Origin: Pseudonocardia acidicola
GTDB taxonomy: Bacteria; Actinomycetota; Actinomycetes; Mycobacteriales; Pseudonocardiaceae
Direction: 5' to 3'
DNA length: 64,000 nt
Assembly: GCF_012911935.1 (NCBI RefSeq)
Contig: NZ_JAAXLA010000019.1
Span: 1 to 64,000, forward strand
Shown here piece by piece: positions 17,344-27,429 of the stretch (position 1 is the first letter of the stretch; the number at the start of each line of letters is the position of its first letter). Position numbers and translations under genes: made by a program. A model generated the notes under the pieces. The model searched no databases. It was not told the origin of the DNA and saw only the letters and a program-made list of their open reading frames with translations.

Positions 17344-19266
17344 TCAGTCGCGACGCGGGAGACGTTGCGACTCGGTGAACAACGGGGTGAGCAGGTCGCC
17401 GTGCTCGGCGATCCGGCCGGGCAGGTCGGCGAGGGTGAACACGAGGTCGTCCGGGCGGCGCGTCGCCCGCACCTCGTCCCAGGTGACGGGAGTGGCGACG
17501 GTCGGGCGGGCGCGGCCGCGCAGCGAGTAGCTGGCGATGGTCGTCTTGGCCGGGTTGTTCTGGCTCCAGTCGACGAAGACCTTGCCCCGGCGGCGGGCCT
17601 TGGCCATCGCCGCGACGACCTTCTGCGGCCAGTCCGCGGCCAGGCGTTCGGCGACGCTCTTGGCGAACTCCGAGGTCTGCTCGGCGCGCGAGACCGTCAC
17701 CGGCAGGTAGAGCTGCATGCCCTTGCCTCCGCTGGTGCGGGGATAGGCGCCGAGGTCGTCCTCGGCGAGGAGATCGGCGATGCGCTCGGCGACGCGGCAG
17801 CAGTCGACGATCGTGGCGCCCTCGCCCGGGTCGAGATCGAAGACGACGAGGTCGGGCTCCCGCACCCCGCCGCGCGGACCGACCGTCCACTGTGGGACGT
17901 GCAGCTCCAGTGCCGCCAGATTGGCCGCCCAGGCCAGGCCCTCGACATCGTCGAGGAGCGGGAAGTCGGCGTTCTCCGAGCGCCCGCCCGGGGTGCCGAC
18001 GCGCGCTGTGCGGATCCAGTCGGGCGCGTGCCGGGACACGTCCTTCTCGAAGAACGACGCCTTCTCCACGCCGTCGGGCCAGCGGACCATCGTCACCGGG
18101 CGGTCGCGCAGGTGCGGCAGTATCACGTCGGCCACGGCGAGATAGTGCTCGAGTACGTCGGCCTTCGTGGTGCCGGTCAACGGGTAGAGCACCTTGTCGG
18201 GGTTGGTCAGCTTGGCCCGGCCCACCCGGGTCGAGCGGCGCGCGGCCCGGGGCGCCGGACGCTCGCGGGCCCCGGCCTCGGTCGGCACCTCGATCCAGTC
18301 CTTGCTGCGCCGGCCGGGGACGTAGGCGGAGTCGGCCCGCTTGGCGACGACCGTGGGCAGGCCCTGCTCGGCCGCTGCGGCGAGCACCTCGGGGCCGGCG
18401 TCGGGGTAGACGGGGGCGAGACGCCAGTGCGGCCCGGACAGCGGCAGCTCCTCGAGCAGGGCGCGGCGCTCGCGGAAGGGCAGCTCGGCGACGTCGCGGC
18501 CGTCGAGGTGGAGCAGGTCACCGATCCACAGCTTCGCGCCCGTGCGGGGGTCGCCGACCACCTCCCCGTCCAGCAGCACCTGGGTGGCGCCCAGCGACGG
18601 GCCGAGCTCGCGCAGCACCGGAACGTGGAGTTCCGCGCCGTCGGCGTCGGTGATGCGGGCCCGGCCGCCCTCGACACGCACGATCACCCGCGCGCCGCCG
18701 AAGCCGATCTGCAGCCACCAGCCGTCGGCGGCCGGGGGCCGTCCGGGGGTGGCCAGCATCGGCGCGGTGTCGCGGGGGAGCCGGATGTGGTCCGGCGCGG
18801 GGTCGGAGCGGCGCAGCAGCCAGCCGTCCTCGCGGTCGCCGTCGCGCCGGTCGCTGCGGATGAAGACGTACCGCCCGGTCGCCTTCTGCCCGTGCAGCAC
18901 GACGGCGACCTCGGCGTCGTTCCACTTCTCGACGTCGTAGTCGCCCGCATCCCAGATCGTCATCCGGCCGCCGCCGTACTCGCCCGCCGGGATCTCGCCG
19001 GAGAACTCGAGGTACTCGAGCGGGTGGTCCTCGGTGCGCACCGCGAGCCGGACGGTGCCGGGCTCGGTGGGCAGGCCCTTGGGCACCGCCCAGGACGCCA
19101 GCACCCCGTCGCGTTCGAGGCGGACGTCCCAGTGCAGTCGCCGCGCGTGGTGCTCCTGGATGACGAACCGCCGCTCGCCGGAGGTGCCGGGGCCCGGGTC
19201 GTCAGCCGGGACGGGCTCGGGCGTGCGTCGCGGATCGCGCTTGCGGCGGTACTCCTCGAGGGGCAC
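17344..19266 (-). CDS. ligD: LigD-like protein: phosphoesterase, degenerate ligase, polymerase
   Basis: The 640-residue protein has three parts. Residues about 25-165 form the LigD 3'-phosphoesterase (FVIQEHHARRLHWDVRLE). Residues about 170-340 match the ATP-dependent ligase adenylation domain. Residues about 350-640 form the primase/polymerase, with VVFDLDPGEG, SGGKGMQLY and VFVDWSQN holding catalytic Asp and substrate residues. The expected adenylation motif E-x-K-x-D-G-x-R reads QIGFGGAR, so the nucleotidyl-accepting lysine and the following Asp are gone, while LDGEVV and VVAKRADSAYV remain. The order resembles Pseudomonas rather than mycobacterial LigD. It probably processes DNA ends but cannot seal them alone. 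No ku gene is visible here. Confidence 0.88.
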   Translation of the reverse strand: MPLEEYRRKRDPRRTPEPVPADDPGPGTSGERRFVIQEHHARRLHWDVRLERDGVLASWAVPKGLPTEPGTVRLAVRTEDHPLEYLEFSGEIPAGEYGGGRMTIWDAGDYDVEKWNDAEVAVVLHGQKATGRYVFIRSDRRDGDREDGWLLRRSDPAPDHIRLPRDTAPMLATPGRPPAADGWWLQIGFGGARVIVRVEGGRARITDADGAELHVPVLRELGPSLGATQVLLDGEVVGDPRTGAKLWIGDLLHLDGRDVAELPFRERRALLEELPLSGPHWRLAPVYPDAGPEVLAAAAEQGLPTVVAKRADSAYVPGRRSKDWIEVPTEAGARERPAPRAARRSTRVGRAKLTNPDKVLYPLTGTTKADVLEHYLAVADVILPHLRDRPVTMVRWPDGVEKASFFEKDVSRHAPDWIRTARVGTPGGRSENADFPLLDDVEGLAWAANLAALELHVPQWTVGPRGGVREPDLVVFDLDPGEGATIVDCCRVAERIADLLAEDDLGAYPRTSGGKGMQLYLPVTVSRAEQTSEFAKSVAERLAADWPQKVVAAMAKARRRGKVFVDWSQNNPAKTTIASYSLRGRARPTVATPVTWDEVRATRRPDDLVFTLADLPGRIAEHGDLLTPLFTESQRLPRRD

Positions 19267-19272
19267 CCGGCC

Positions 19273-19278
19273 AGGTTA
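19273..19278 (-). promoter_or_regulatory. -10 element (TAACCT), leaderless promoter of ligD
   Basis: The hexamer, read on the minus strand, ends 6 nt before the GTG at 19266. Confidence 0.55.
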
Positions 19279-19342
19279 GGACGCCACCGCGCACCAACCG
19301 GGACGAACCGGACCACCCCTTGTGGGATAACCCGATCGGCTG

Positions 19343-19361
19343 GCAGCATAGGCTGACCTAA
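19343..19361. promoter_or_regulatory. IdeR/DtxR-like iron box before bfd
   Basis: The 19 nt match the DtxR/IdeR consensus TTAGGTTAGSCTAACCTAA at 14 positions, with the right half (AGGCTGACCTAA) nearly perfect. It lies 21 nt before the bfd ATG. In mycobacteria IdeR with iron activates bacterioferritin genes, so iron-dependent control of bfd-bfr is expected. Confidence 0.65.
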
Positions 19362-19382
19362 GCACGGGGAAGGGTGGCCTGC

Positions 19383-19580
19383 ATGTACGTGTGCATCTGC
19401 GCAGCCGTCACGGACACCGAACTGCGTTCCTGCATCGCCGGCGGCGCGCGGACGGTCGAGGAGGTCGGCGAGATGTGCGGCGCCGGCACCGGCTGCGGTG
19501 GCTGCCAGGATCACGTCGACGTGTTCCTCGCGGCAGCACACAGTCCCTCCGAGATCGCGGGACTCCCGCTGACCGCCTGA
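19383..19580 (+). CDS. bfd: Bacterioferritin-associated ferredoxin
   Basis: The 65-residue [2Fe-2S] protein reduces the haem of bacterioferritin and so allows stored iron to be released. The cluster cysteines fall at positions 4, 6, 38 and 41, exactly as in E. coli Bfd, which fixes the start at the ATG at 19383 rather than the in-frame GTG at 19374. A GGGGAAGGG ribosome-binding site lies about 9 nt upstream. bfr follows after 99 nt. Confidence 0.93.
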   Translation: MYVCICAAVTDTELRSCIAGGARTVEEVGEMCGAGTGCGGCQDHVDVFLAAAHSPSEIAGLPLTA

Positions 19581-19666
19581 CCCGGCCGGCGCTGGTGATC
19601 CACTCCTGAGGGCCGCCTATCCAGGACGCAGTCTGTCCTTTGTGCCCGACCCGACGCCGGCACCGC

Positions 19667-19672
19667 TACGGT
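19667..19672 (+). promoter_or_regulatory. -10 element (TACGGT), possible leaderless promoter of bfr
   Basis: The hexamer ends 7 nt before the ATG at 19680. bfr lacks a ribosome-binding site, so it may also be transcribed separately from bfd. Confidence 0.5.
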
Positions 19673-19679
19673 TCCGTAC

Positions 19680-20165
19680 ATGCGAGGCGACCCCGAGATC
19701 ATCGCTCTGCTCAACGAGCAGCTCACCAGCGAGCTCACCGCGATCAACCAGTACTTCCTGCACGCCAAGATGCAGGCGAACTGGGGCTTCACCAAGCTCG
19801 CCGCGTACACCCGCGAAGAGTCCATCGACGAGATGCGGCACGCTGAGAAGATCACCGACCGGATCCTGTTCCTCGAGGGCCTGCCGAACTATCAGCGACT
19901 GTTCCAGCTGCGCGTCGGCCAGACCGTCCGTGAACAGCTCCAGGCCGACCTCGCCATCGAGCTCGAGGTCGTCGAGCGGCTGCGCCCCGGCATCGCGATG
20001 TGCCGCGAGAAGGGGGACATCACCACGGCCAACCTCTTCGAGGAGATCCTGGCCGACGAGGAGCACCACATCGACTACATCGAGACCAATCTCGAGTTGA
20101 TCGATCGGCTCGGTGAGCAGCTCTACCTGGCCCAGCTGGTCGACCAGCCGCCGAAGCCGGGCTGA
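19680..20165 (+). CDS. bfr: Bacterioferritin
   Basis: The 161-residue subunit belongs to the 24-mer haem-containing iron-storage cage. All ferroxidase ligands are in place: Glu18, Glu51, His54, Glu94, Glu127 and His130. The haem-ligating methionine is Met52. The length is that of the family. It would oxidise Fe(II) and store it as a mineral core in the cytoplasm, with Bfd as the reductant for release. Confidence 0.97.
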   Translation: MRGDPEIIALLNEQLTSELTAINQYFLHAKMQANWGFTKLAAYTREESIDEMRHAEKITDRILFLEGLPNYQRLFQLRVGQTVREQLQADLAIELEVVERLRPGIAMCREKGDITTANLFEEILADEEHHIDYIETNLELIDRLGEQLYLAQLVDQPPKPG

Positions 20166-20238
20166 GAGCTCCTCTGCCGGGACCGGCCGGGGGCGCATCC
20201 CTAGGGATCGGGGCGCGCCACCGGCCCTGATCAAAGTT

Positions 20239-20356
20239 GTCATAACATTCGGCCGCTCGGCAGGTGCCCGAGACCGACGCCACCAGAAGCCCCCGGCCGC
20301 CCCCTGCCGGCCCGGACCCCGCCCGCCACGGTTCGAGACCGAGTCTGTCATAACAT
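20239..20356. repeat. Two direct copies of TGTCATAACAT after bfr
   Basis: The 11-mer occurs at 20239-20249 and 20346-20356, 107 nt apart, in the 244-nt gap between bfr and the DUF3072 gene. This AT-rich word stands out in a very GC-rich genome. It could be a pair of -10-like or operator elements; nothing else is recognisable in the gap. Confidence 0.4.
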
Positions 20357-20409
20357 GGCGCCCGGAATCCGATCAGCGCCTCACCGGGCGAGTGTCGGGG
20401 ATCGAAGAT

Positions 20410-20649
20410 ATGTTCGATCGCATGGCTGATCAGCACAGCGCGAACCCTGACGGCATCGGCACCGCCGAGAAGCATCCGGACCACTGGACGACGGGCGATG
20501 AGGCGATCACCGGCCCGCAGCGGTCGTATCTGGAGACGCTGAGCCGGCAGGCCGGCGAGGACGTGCCGGGCAACCTGGAGCAGATGACGAAGGCCGAGGC
20601 GTCGAAGCTGATCGACGATCTGCAGGAACGCACCGGGCGCGGGCGCTGA
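20410..20649 (+). CDS. DUF3072 small protein
   Basis: The 79-residue protein carries the DUF3072 pattern: a TTGDEAITGPQRSYLETLSRQAGE segment, then KAEASKLIDDLQ near the C-terminus. The domain is also found in some actinobacterial proteins of unknown function. It is small, acidic and soluble with no export signal. The open frame is longer upstream, but composition before the ATG at 20410 is not protein-like. An ATG at 20422 is an alternative start. Confidence 0.75.
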   Translation: MFDRMADQHSANPDGIGTAEKHPDHWTTGDEAITGPQRSYLETLSRQAGEDVPGNLEQMTKAEASKLIDDLQERTGRGR

Positions 20650-20714
20650 TCCGACCGTTGCCGCGACGGGGTCCATTCAGCGCAACTCCGGTGCGCCGTG
20701 GCACGATCCCGCAG

Positions 20715-21158
20715 GTGACCAGCAAACCCGCCGCGGCGCAGCACCTGCGCGACCTCGCGCGGCTGCGCCGCGTCCGCGACCGGATCGACCGGGAGTACGT
20801 GCAGCCGCTGGACGTCGAGGCGCTCGCCCGCGGCGCGCACATGTCGGCCGGGCACCTCAGCCGCGAGTTCCGGCGTGCCTACGGCGAGTCGCCGTACGGC
20901 TACCTGATGACCCGACGCATCGAGCGTGCGATGGCGCTGCTGCGCCGTGGCGACCTCAGCGTCACCGAGGTCTGTTTCGCGGTCGGCTGCTCATCGCTGG
21001 GCACCTTCAGCAGCCGCTTCACCGAGCTGGTCGGCATGCCGCCCAGCGCCTACCGGCGCCGGGCGGCGCGGGCGACGGCGGGCATGCCGTCGTGCGTGGC
21101 GAAACAGGTCACCAGACCGATCAGGAATCGAGAAGCACCGGTCACCGGGCGCAGCTAG
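20715..21158 (+). CDS. AraC-family regulator, DNA-binding domain only
   Basis: The 147-residue product is essentially one AraC/XylS double helix-turn-helix domain. The first helix-turn-helix lies around LARGAHMSAGHLSREFRRAYG. The second lies around SVTEVCFAVGCSSLGTFSSRF and ends with the GMPPSAYRR signature. No ligand-binding domain precedes it, so any signal must reach it another way. The GTG at 20715 starts the conserved region; the longer frame from 20658 is poor. The next gene, a VOC protein, starts 11 nt after the stop. Confidence 0.88.
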   Translation: MTSKPAAAQHLRDLARLRRVRDRIDREYVQPLDVEALARGAHMSAGHLSREFRRAYGESPYGYLMTRRIERAMALLRRGDLSVTEVCFAVGCSSLGTFSSRFTELVGMPPSAYRRRAARATAGMPSCVAKQVTRPIRNREAPVTGRS

Positions 21159-21161
21159 CGT
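21156..21161 (+). promoter_or_regulatory. -10 element (TAGCGT), leaderless promoter of the VOC gene
   Basis: The hexamer overlaps the AraC stop codon and ends 7 nt before the ATG at 21169. Confidence 0.55.
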
Positions 21162-21168
21162 GACCGTC

Positions 21169-21579
21169 ATGAACATCACCATTCACGCGACCTTCCTCCC
21201 GCACACCGACCCGGACGCATCCCTGGCCTTCTATCGCGACACCCTCGGCTTCGAGGTCCGCAACGACGTCGGATACAACGGGATGCGCTGGATCACGGTC
21301 GGCCCCGCCGACCAGCCGGGCACGTCCATCGTCCTGCACCCGCCGGCCGCCGACCCCGGCATCACCGACGACGAGCGCCGCACCATCGCCGAGATGATGG
21401 CCAAGGGAACCTACGCCATCATCACCCTGGCCGCCGTCGACCTCGACGACACCTTCGAGTGGCTGCAGGCCAGCGGCGCCGACGTCGTCCAGGAGCCGAT
21501 CGAGCAGCCGTACGGCGTACGCGACTGCGCCTTCCGCGATCCCGCGGGCAACCTGATCCGCATCAACGAGCTCCGCTGA
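21169..21579 (+). CDS. VOC superfamily (glyoxalase/bleomycin-resistance-like) protein
   Basis: The 136-residue protein has two beta-alpha-beta-beta-beta modules. Module one begins ITIHATFLPHTDPDASLAFYRDTLGFEV. Module two holds GTYAIITLAAVDLDDTFEWLQ and ends at DCAFRDPAGNLIRI, with a metal-ligand-type acidic residue in the last part. Functions in this superfamily range from isomerases and dioxygenases to drug sequestration; the substrate is unknown. It sits between an AraC regulator and a UvrA-like ATPase, an arrangement compatible with a drug or toxicant response. Confidence 0.85.
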   Translation: MNITIHATFLPHTDPDASLAFYRDTLGFEVRNDVGYNGMRWITVGPADQPGTSIVLHPPAADPGITDDERRTIAEMMAKGTYAIITLAAVDLDDTFEWLQASGADVVQEPIEQPYGVRDCAFRDPAGNLIRINELR

Positions 21580-21648
21580 GCCGCCCTCGAGACCGACGCG
21601 CTGCCGCAGGAGCGGGGTGAGCGGCCCCGCCTCACAGATGGAGACACG

Positions 21649-24039
<2,391 letters not shown>

Positions 24040-24105
24040 CCGAGGCCCTCGCGGACACCGTGAGACGAGTTCGCTCCGCTGTTTCGACTCGCCCACTCCT
24101 AAGCC

Positions 24106-24139
24106 GATAATCGACGTTATGACAGATACAAGGTCCTGA
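24106..24139 (+). other. Leaderless-promoter pattern leading into a six-codon frame
   Basis: GATAAT (24106-24111) is followed by 7 nt and an ATG at 24119 that reaches a TGA after six codons. The pattern looks like the start of a gene whose body has been lost. The surrounding 24040-24380 stretch contains no other recognisable element. Confidence 0.3.
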
Positions 24140-24380
24140 GCTGCTGTTGTTCACCGCTCGGAGCAGCCCAGGGTGCGGGCCTAGATCCACCCCCCTGATC
24201 GCGAGCGACGGCGGCCGTCCGGTGTACGAACGAATGGGTCATGTCGGCGGGGAGCGCTGGACGGCGTGGCTTCGCCCGGAGCGAGAGGCTACATCGGGCG
24301 CACCACCGGACGATGACGACGATCCAGACGCATGCCCGACGAACGGGACGGTCGTCAGGACGGCGTGGCACGGTGAACGC

Positions 24381-24689
24381 ATGAGCGCGCTGCAGCTCGG
24401 CCCTCTCGACCACCAGCCCCGCAACATCCGCCCGCCCTTCGAGGTCCCTACCCCGGGCCCGGCTCGGGCGGGCCAGGACGCGGTGGAACACCGGCGGCCC
24501 CGCAGTCACGCCGACAAGCTGGCCGCGCTGCACGAGCCCCTGGCCGGAATCGACCTCGGCACCTACGACGAGCAGATCATCGACTGGTTGGCCAAATGGG
24601 ACACCGACGTCGTCGGGACCGTCGTGTCCCTGCTGTACCGGGCACGACAGGCCGGACGAGACGAATCCCGTGGGACGGTGACCGGGTGA
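24381..24689 (+). CDS. Hypothetical protein
   Basis: The 102-residue frame from the ATG at 24381 has protein-like composition, particularly in the C-terminal half (ADKLAALHEPLAGIDLG, DEQIIDWLAKWDTDVVGT, VSLLYRARQAGR), which predicts amphipathic helices. The N-terminal half is Pro/Arg-rich. The upstream extension of the same frame to 24147 is not convincing. I recognise no family. It lies alone in a region with no conserved neighbours. Confidence 0.5.
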   Translation: MSALQLGPLDHQPRNIRPPFEVPTPGPARAGQDAVEHRRPRSHADKLAALHEPLAGIDLGTYDEQIIDWLAKWDTDVVGTVVSLLYRARQAGRDESRGTVTG

Positions 24690-24835
24690 GCCCGGCCCCA
24701 CCACCCACTCCTCGGTGCCGGGTCGTGTGACCAGCTCGCGCGCCATCATCATCTCCAGCGGTCTGCTGCACCGTCTCTCCCCCACCCGCCCGACCGCCGG
24801 CCCGAGCCTCGACACGCGGCGGAACGGGCAGAGGC

Positions 24836-25033
24836 TCAGGCGCTGGCCTCACCCGGGTCGCAGGCGTGTTCGTAGGCGACGGTCGGACCGGTTGCGGGAC
24901 ATCCCAGCCCACGCTCTCGTCCGACACGCATGCCGACCCGGAACGCCCGCAGGACGTCCCCGTCGTCGGGGTTGAGATCAACGCTGGCGAGTGCGGCGGC
25001 TTCGGCCGGGGTAGCGGGAATGACCTCGATCAT
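24836..25033 (-). CDS. Hypothetical small protein
   Basis: A 65-residue minus-strand frame starts at an ATG (25033) with the segment MIEVIPATPAEAAALASVD, followed by an acidic turn (NPDDGD) and a possible helix (VLRAFRVGMRVGRER). The frame is also open further upstream to 25444, but that part looks non-coding. No domain is recognised. Its helical, charged character and opposite orientation to its neighbours are all that can be said. Confidence 0.35.
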   Translation of the reverse strand: MIEVIPATPAEAAALASVDLNPDDGDVLRAFRVGMRVGRERGLGCPATGPTVAYEHACDPGEASA

Positions 25034-25463
25034 GGCCTGCTCCGTTACGTAGCGAACCCGTTCGATCACCCATTGAACACCCGAGCTACCTGGAACGGTG
25101 AACGACGCGCCGCCGGTCGAGGCGTGAACCCGGTGTGCCGCGGGTGCGCTGACGGTCCCCCTCATCGCCGGAACGCCGTTCGACGCCCGTCGCGGGCAGT
25201 GCCCGGTGGTCCTGACAGGTCGGCTCCTGTGCCCCCATCTCATGCCTTCGGGCCCAGACCTGGCGAACGGCGTTGCGGGACAATCGTCTACCCGGTGAGT
25301 GGTGCCGCCGGCGACGCCGGGACGGCATCGCGCGTCGGTGGGCGGGTCCCGGCCAGGCTGTGGATCTCGGCGGGACGTGGCCATCGTCCGGAACCGGTGT
25401 GCAAACCAGACCGCGGCAGTGACCGGTCGACGGTGGACGAGCACTCAGTGAAGGAGGATACCG
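25034..25463. other. Intergenic stretch without recognised genes
   Basis: These 430 nt contain only short frames with poor codon usage. I see no tRNA, repeat or clear operator. A strong ribosome-binding site (GAAGGAGG) at the right end belongs to the Hsp20 gene. I looked for the HspR inverted repeat CTTGAGT-N7-ACTCAAG and did not find it. Confidence 0.5.
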
Positions 25464-25928
25464 ATGTCATTGATGAGGTTCGATCCGTTCGCAGGCTTTG
25501 AGCGGCTGACGCAACAGATGATGAGGGAACGGCAGGGGCCCCTGACCATTCCGATGTCGGCCTTCCGCAGGGGCGATCAGGTCGTCGCCTATTTCGACCT
25601 GCCGGGGGTCATGCCCGAGGACGTCGACATCACCGTCGAGCGCAACGTCGTCACCATCCGCGCGGAACGGCGTCCTGCCTACCAGGAGGGCGACGAGGTG
25701 ATCGTCGACGAACGTCCCTACGGGACCTTCATCCGGCAGGTGTTCCTCGGCGAGAGCCTGGATCTGGACAGGATGACCGCGAACTACGAGCGCGGCGAGC
25801 TGCAACTCAGCGTCCCGGTCTCCGAGAAGGCCAAGCCCCGGCGGATCTCACTCCAGGTGGGCGACCAGGAACCGCAGCCGGTCACCGCTGAGAGTGGCAC
25901 CAGGCAGGGTGCGAAGGCCAAGAGCTAG
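25464..25928 (+). CDS. Hsp20/alpha-crystallin family small heat-shock protein
   Basis: The 154-residue ATP-independent chaperone carries the alpha-crystallin domain over about residues 35-130. VVAYFDLPGVMPEDVDITVERNVV is its start, and the family's terminal strand signature appears as YERGELQLSVPV. The N-terminus (MSLMRFDPFAGFERLTQQM) matches actinobacterial Hsp20. The GAAGGAGG ribosome-binding site places the start at 25464. It ends at a strong hairpin shared with the convergent cyclopropane synthase gene. Confidence 0.93.
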   Translation: MSLMRFDPFAGFERLTQQMMRERQGPLTIPMSAFRRGDQVVAYFDLPGVMPEDVDITVERNVVTIRAERRPAYQEGDEVIVDERPYGTFIRQVFLGESLDLDRMTANYERGELQLSVPVSEKAKPRRISLQVGDQEPQPVTAESGTRQGAKAKS

Positions 25929-25947
25929 ACAGGAGGAACCGACACGC

Positions 25948-25988
25948 GCTGGCGACCGGGCCGAATGCGGTAGGGCCCGGCCGCCAGC
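25948..25988. terminator. Bidirectional hairpin between hsp20 and cfa
   Basis: Two 15-nt arms with a single mismatch (25948-25962 and 25974-25988) enclose an 11-nt loop, placed between two convergent genes. Confidence 0.75.
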
Positions 25989-26051
25989 TGTGCCGAGCGC
26001 CGCGGCGCCGGCGACGGCGTGCTGCGCCGGACGGTCGGGGCGGCGGCCTCG

Positions 26052-27257
26052 CTACGTCTCCGCGTACAGATACCGTCGCGTCAACGGCCAGTCCCTGGGC
26101 TTGCCCTTGGTGAACACCAGCTGTGCCAGTCCCAGGCCACCGTCCTCGAACCCGCACTTCGATGCGGCCAGCCACAGGTCGCGCATCCGGTAGAACTCCT
26201 CGCCGAACATGCTGATGATCTGTTCCCGGTGGGACCGGTGGTTCTGCCGCCAGCGCCCCAACGTCCGGGCGTAGTGCCGCCACAGGTTCTCGCGGTCGAT
26301 CGACCAGAGCCGATGTCTCGCCAGCGCGCTCTCGATCTCCGCCAGGGTCGGCAGGTGGCCGCCCGGGAAGATGTAACGGTCGAGCCACACCTCGGTGTTC
26401 TCCCGCTGCTGGTTGGTGATGGTGTGCAGCACGGAGACCCCGCCGTCGATCAGCAGGTCGTGCACCTTCCGGAAGTACGTCGAGTGCCGGCCGCGCCCGA
26501 CGTGTTCGAACATGCCGACGCTGGCGACACGGTCGAAGGGACCGCGCAGCAGCGGGTCCGCGGCACGTCGGACGGGCAGGTCCTGGTAGTTCATCAACGC
26601 GAACCGGACGCGGTCGGCAACGCCGTGGCGCTCCGCCAGCTCCAGCGCCCCGGCGAGTTGTTCGTGGCTCAGCGTGATGCCGAGGGCCGTGACCCCGTAC
26701 CGCTCCGCTGCGGCCACCACGAGAGAGCCCCAGCCGCAGCCGATGTCGAGCAACCGCTGCCCGGGCTCGAGACGCAGCTTCCGCAGAACGTGCTCGATCT
26801 TGCGCTGCTGGGCCTGCTCCAGCGAGTCGGCCGGGTCCTCGAAGTAGGCACAGGAATAGGTCAGCGTCGGATCGAGGAAGAGGCGGTAGTAGTCGTTGCC
26901 GATGTCGTAGTGCCGGCTGATCTGGTCGCGTTGGCTGCGGCGACGGTTGCGCTCGGTGCGTTGCGGCCACGGCAGGGGTGGCCGGACGTTGAGGCTCTCC
27001 CGGTTCCTGGCGACGATCGAGAGCAGCCGTTCGAGGTCTTCCTCCGCCATCCGGACCTCGCCGCGCATGTACCCCTCGCCGAACGCGAGTGTCATGTCGC
27101 GCAACGCTTTCCGGGCAACGGCCGCTGTGGTGATCTCGATCGACACCGGGGCCCCGGTCGTGCCGTACGACCGCCGCTCGCCGTCCCAGTACCGCACGAT
27201 CAGACGACCATCGCGTAACTGCCGCGCGAACCGGTCGATCAGCAGCTTCTCGAACAC
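26052..27257 (-). CDS. cfa: Cyclopropane-fatty-acyl-phospholipid synthase family methyltransferase
   Basis: The 401-residue SAM-dependent enzyme adds a methylene bridge across double bonds of membrane fatty acids. The N-terminal lipid-binding part is followed by the catalytic domain. HYDIGNDYYRLFLDPTLTYS is the CFA signature near residue 117, LLDIGCGWGSL is the SAM motif near 170, and SVGMFEHVG follows. The C-terminal ENLWRHYARTL and YRMRDLWLAASK blocks are also typical. The GTG start has a GGGGAGA ribosome-binding site about 5 nt upstream. It is divergent from another methyltransferase gene and convergent with hsp20. Confidence 0.93.
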   Translation of the reverse strand: MFEKLLIDRFARQLRDGRLIVRYWDGERRSYGTTGAPVSIEITTAAVARKALRDMTLAFGEGYMRGEVRMAEEDLERLLSIVARNRESLNVRPPLPWPQRTERNRRRSQRDQISRHYDIGNDYYRLFLDPTLTYSCAYFEDPADSLEQAQQRKIEHVLRKLRLEPGQRLLDIGCGWGSLVVAAAERYGVTALGITLSHEQLAGALELAERHGVADRVRFALMNYQDLPVRRAADPLLRGPFDRVASVGMFEHVGRGRHSTYFRKVHDLLIDGGVSVLHTITNQQRENTEVWLDRYIFPGGHLPTLAEIESALARHRLWSIDRENLWRHYARTLGRWRQNHRSHREQIISMFGEEFYRMRDLWLAASKCGFEDGGLGLAQLVFTKGKPRDWPLTRRYLYAET

Positions 27258-27429
27258 CGCAGTCTCCCCACCCGCCGGTCACCGCGCCGGCCGGACGGTG
27301 GGTACGGCTCGATGCTCCGGCGTCTCCCGGTCATCATCGCGGCGCGGCCCTGGTTGTCGACCGTTGACAGCGCCGCCGACTTCCCGGCTCAATGGCGACG
27401 TCGTGGCGACCGAGAGGAGGCGCCGTGTC

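Noticed and set aside
25034..25463. HspR-type (HAIR) repeat before hsp20
   Set aside because: The expected CTTGAGT-N7-ACTCAAG is absent. A single ACTCA at 25442 near the start is not sufficient.
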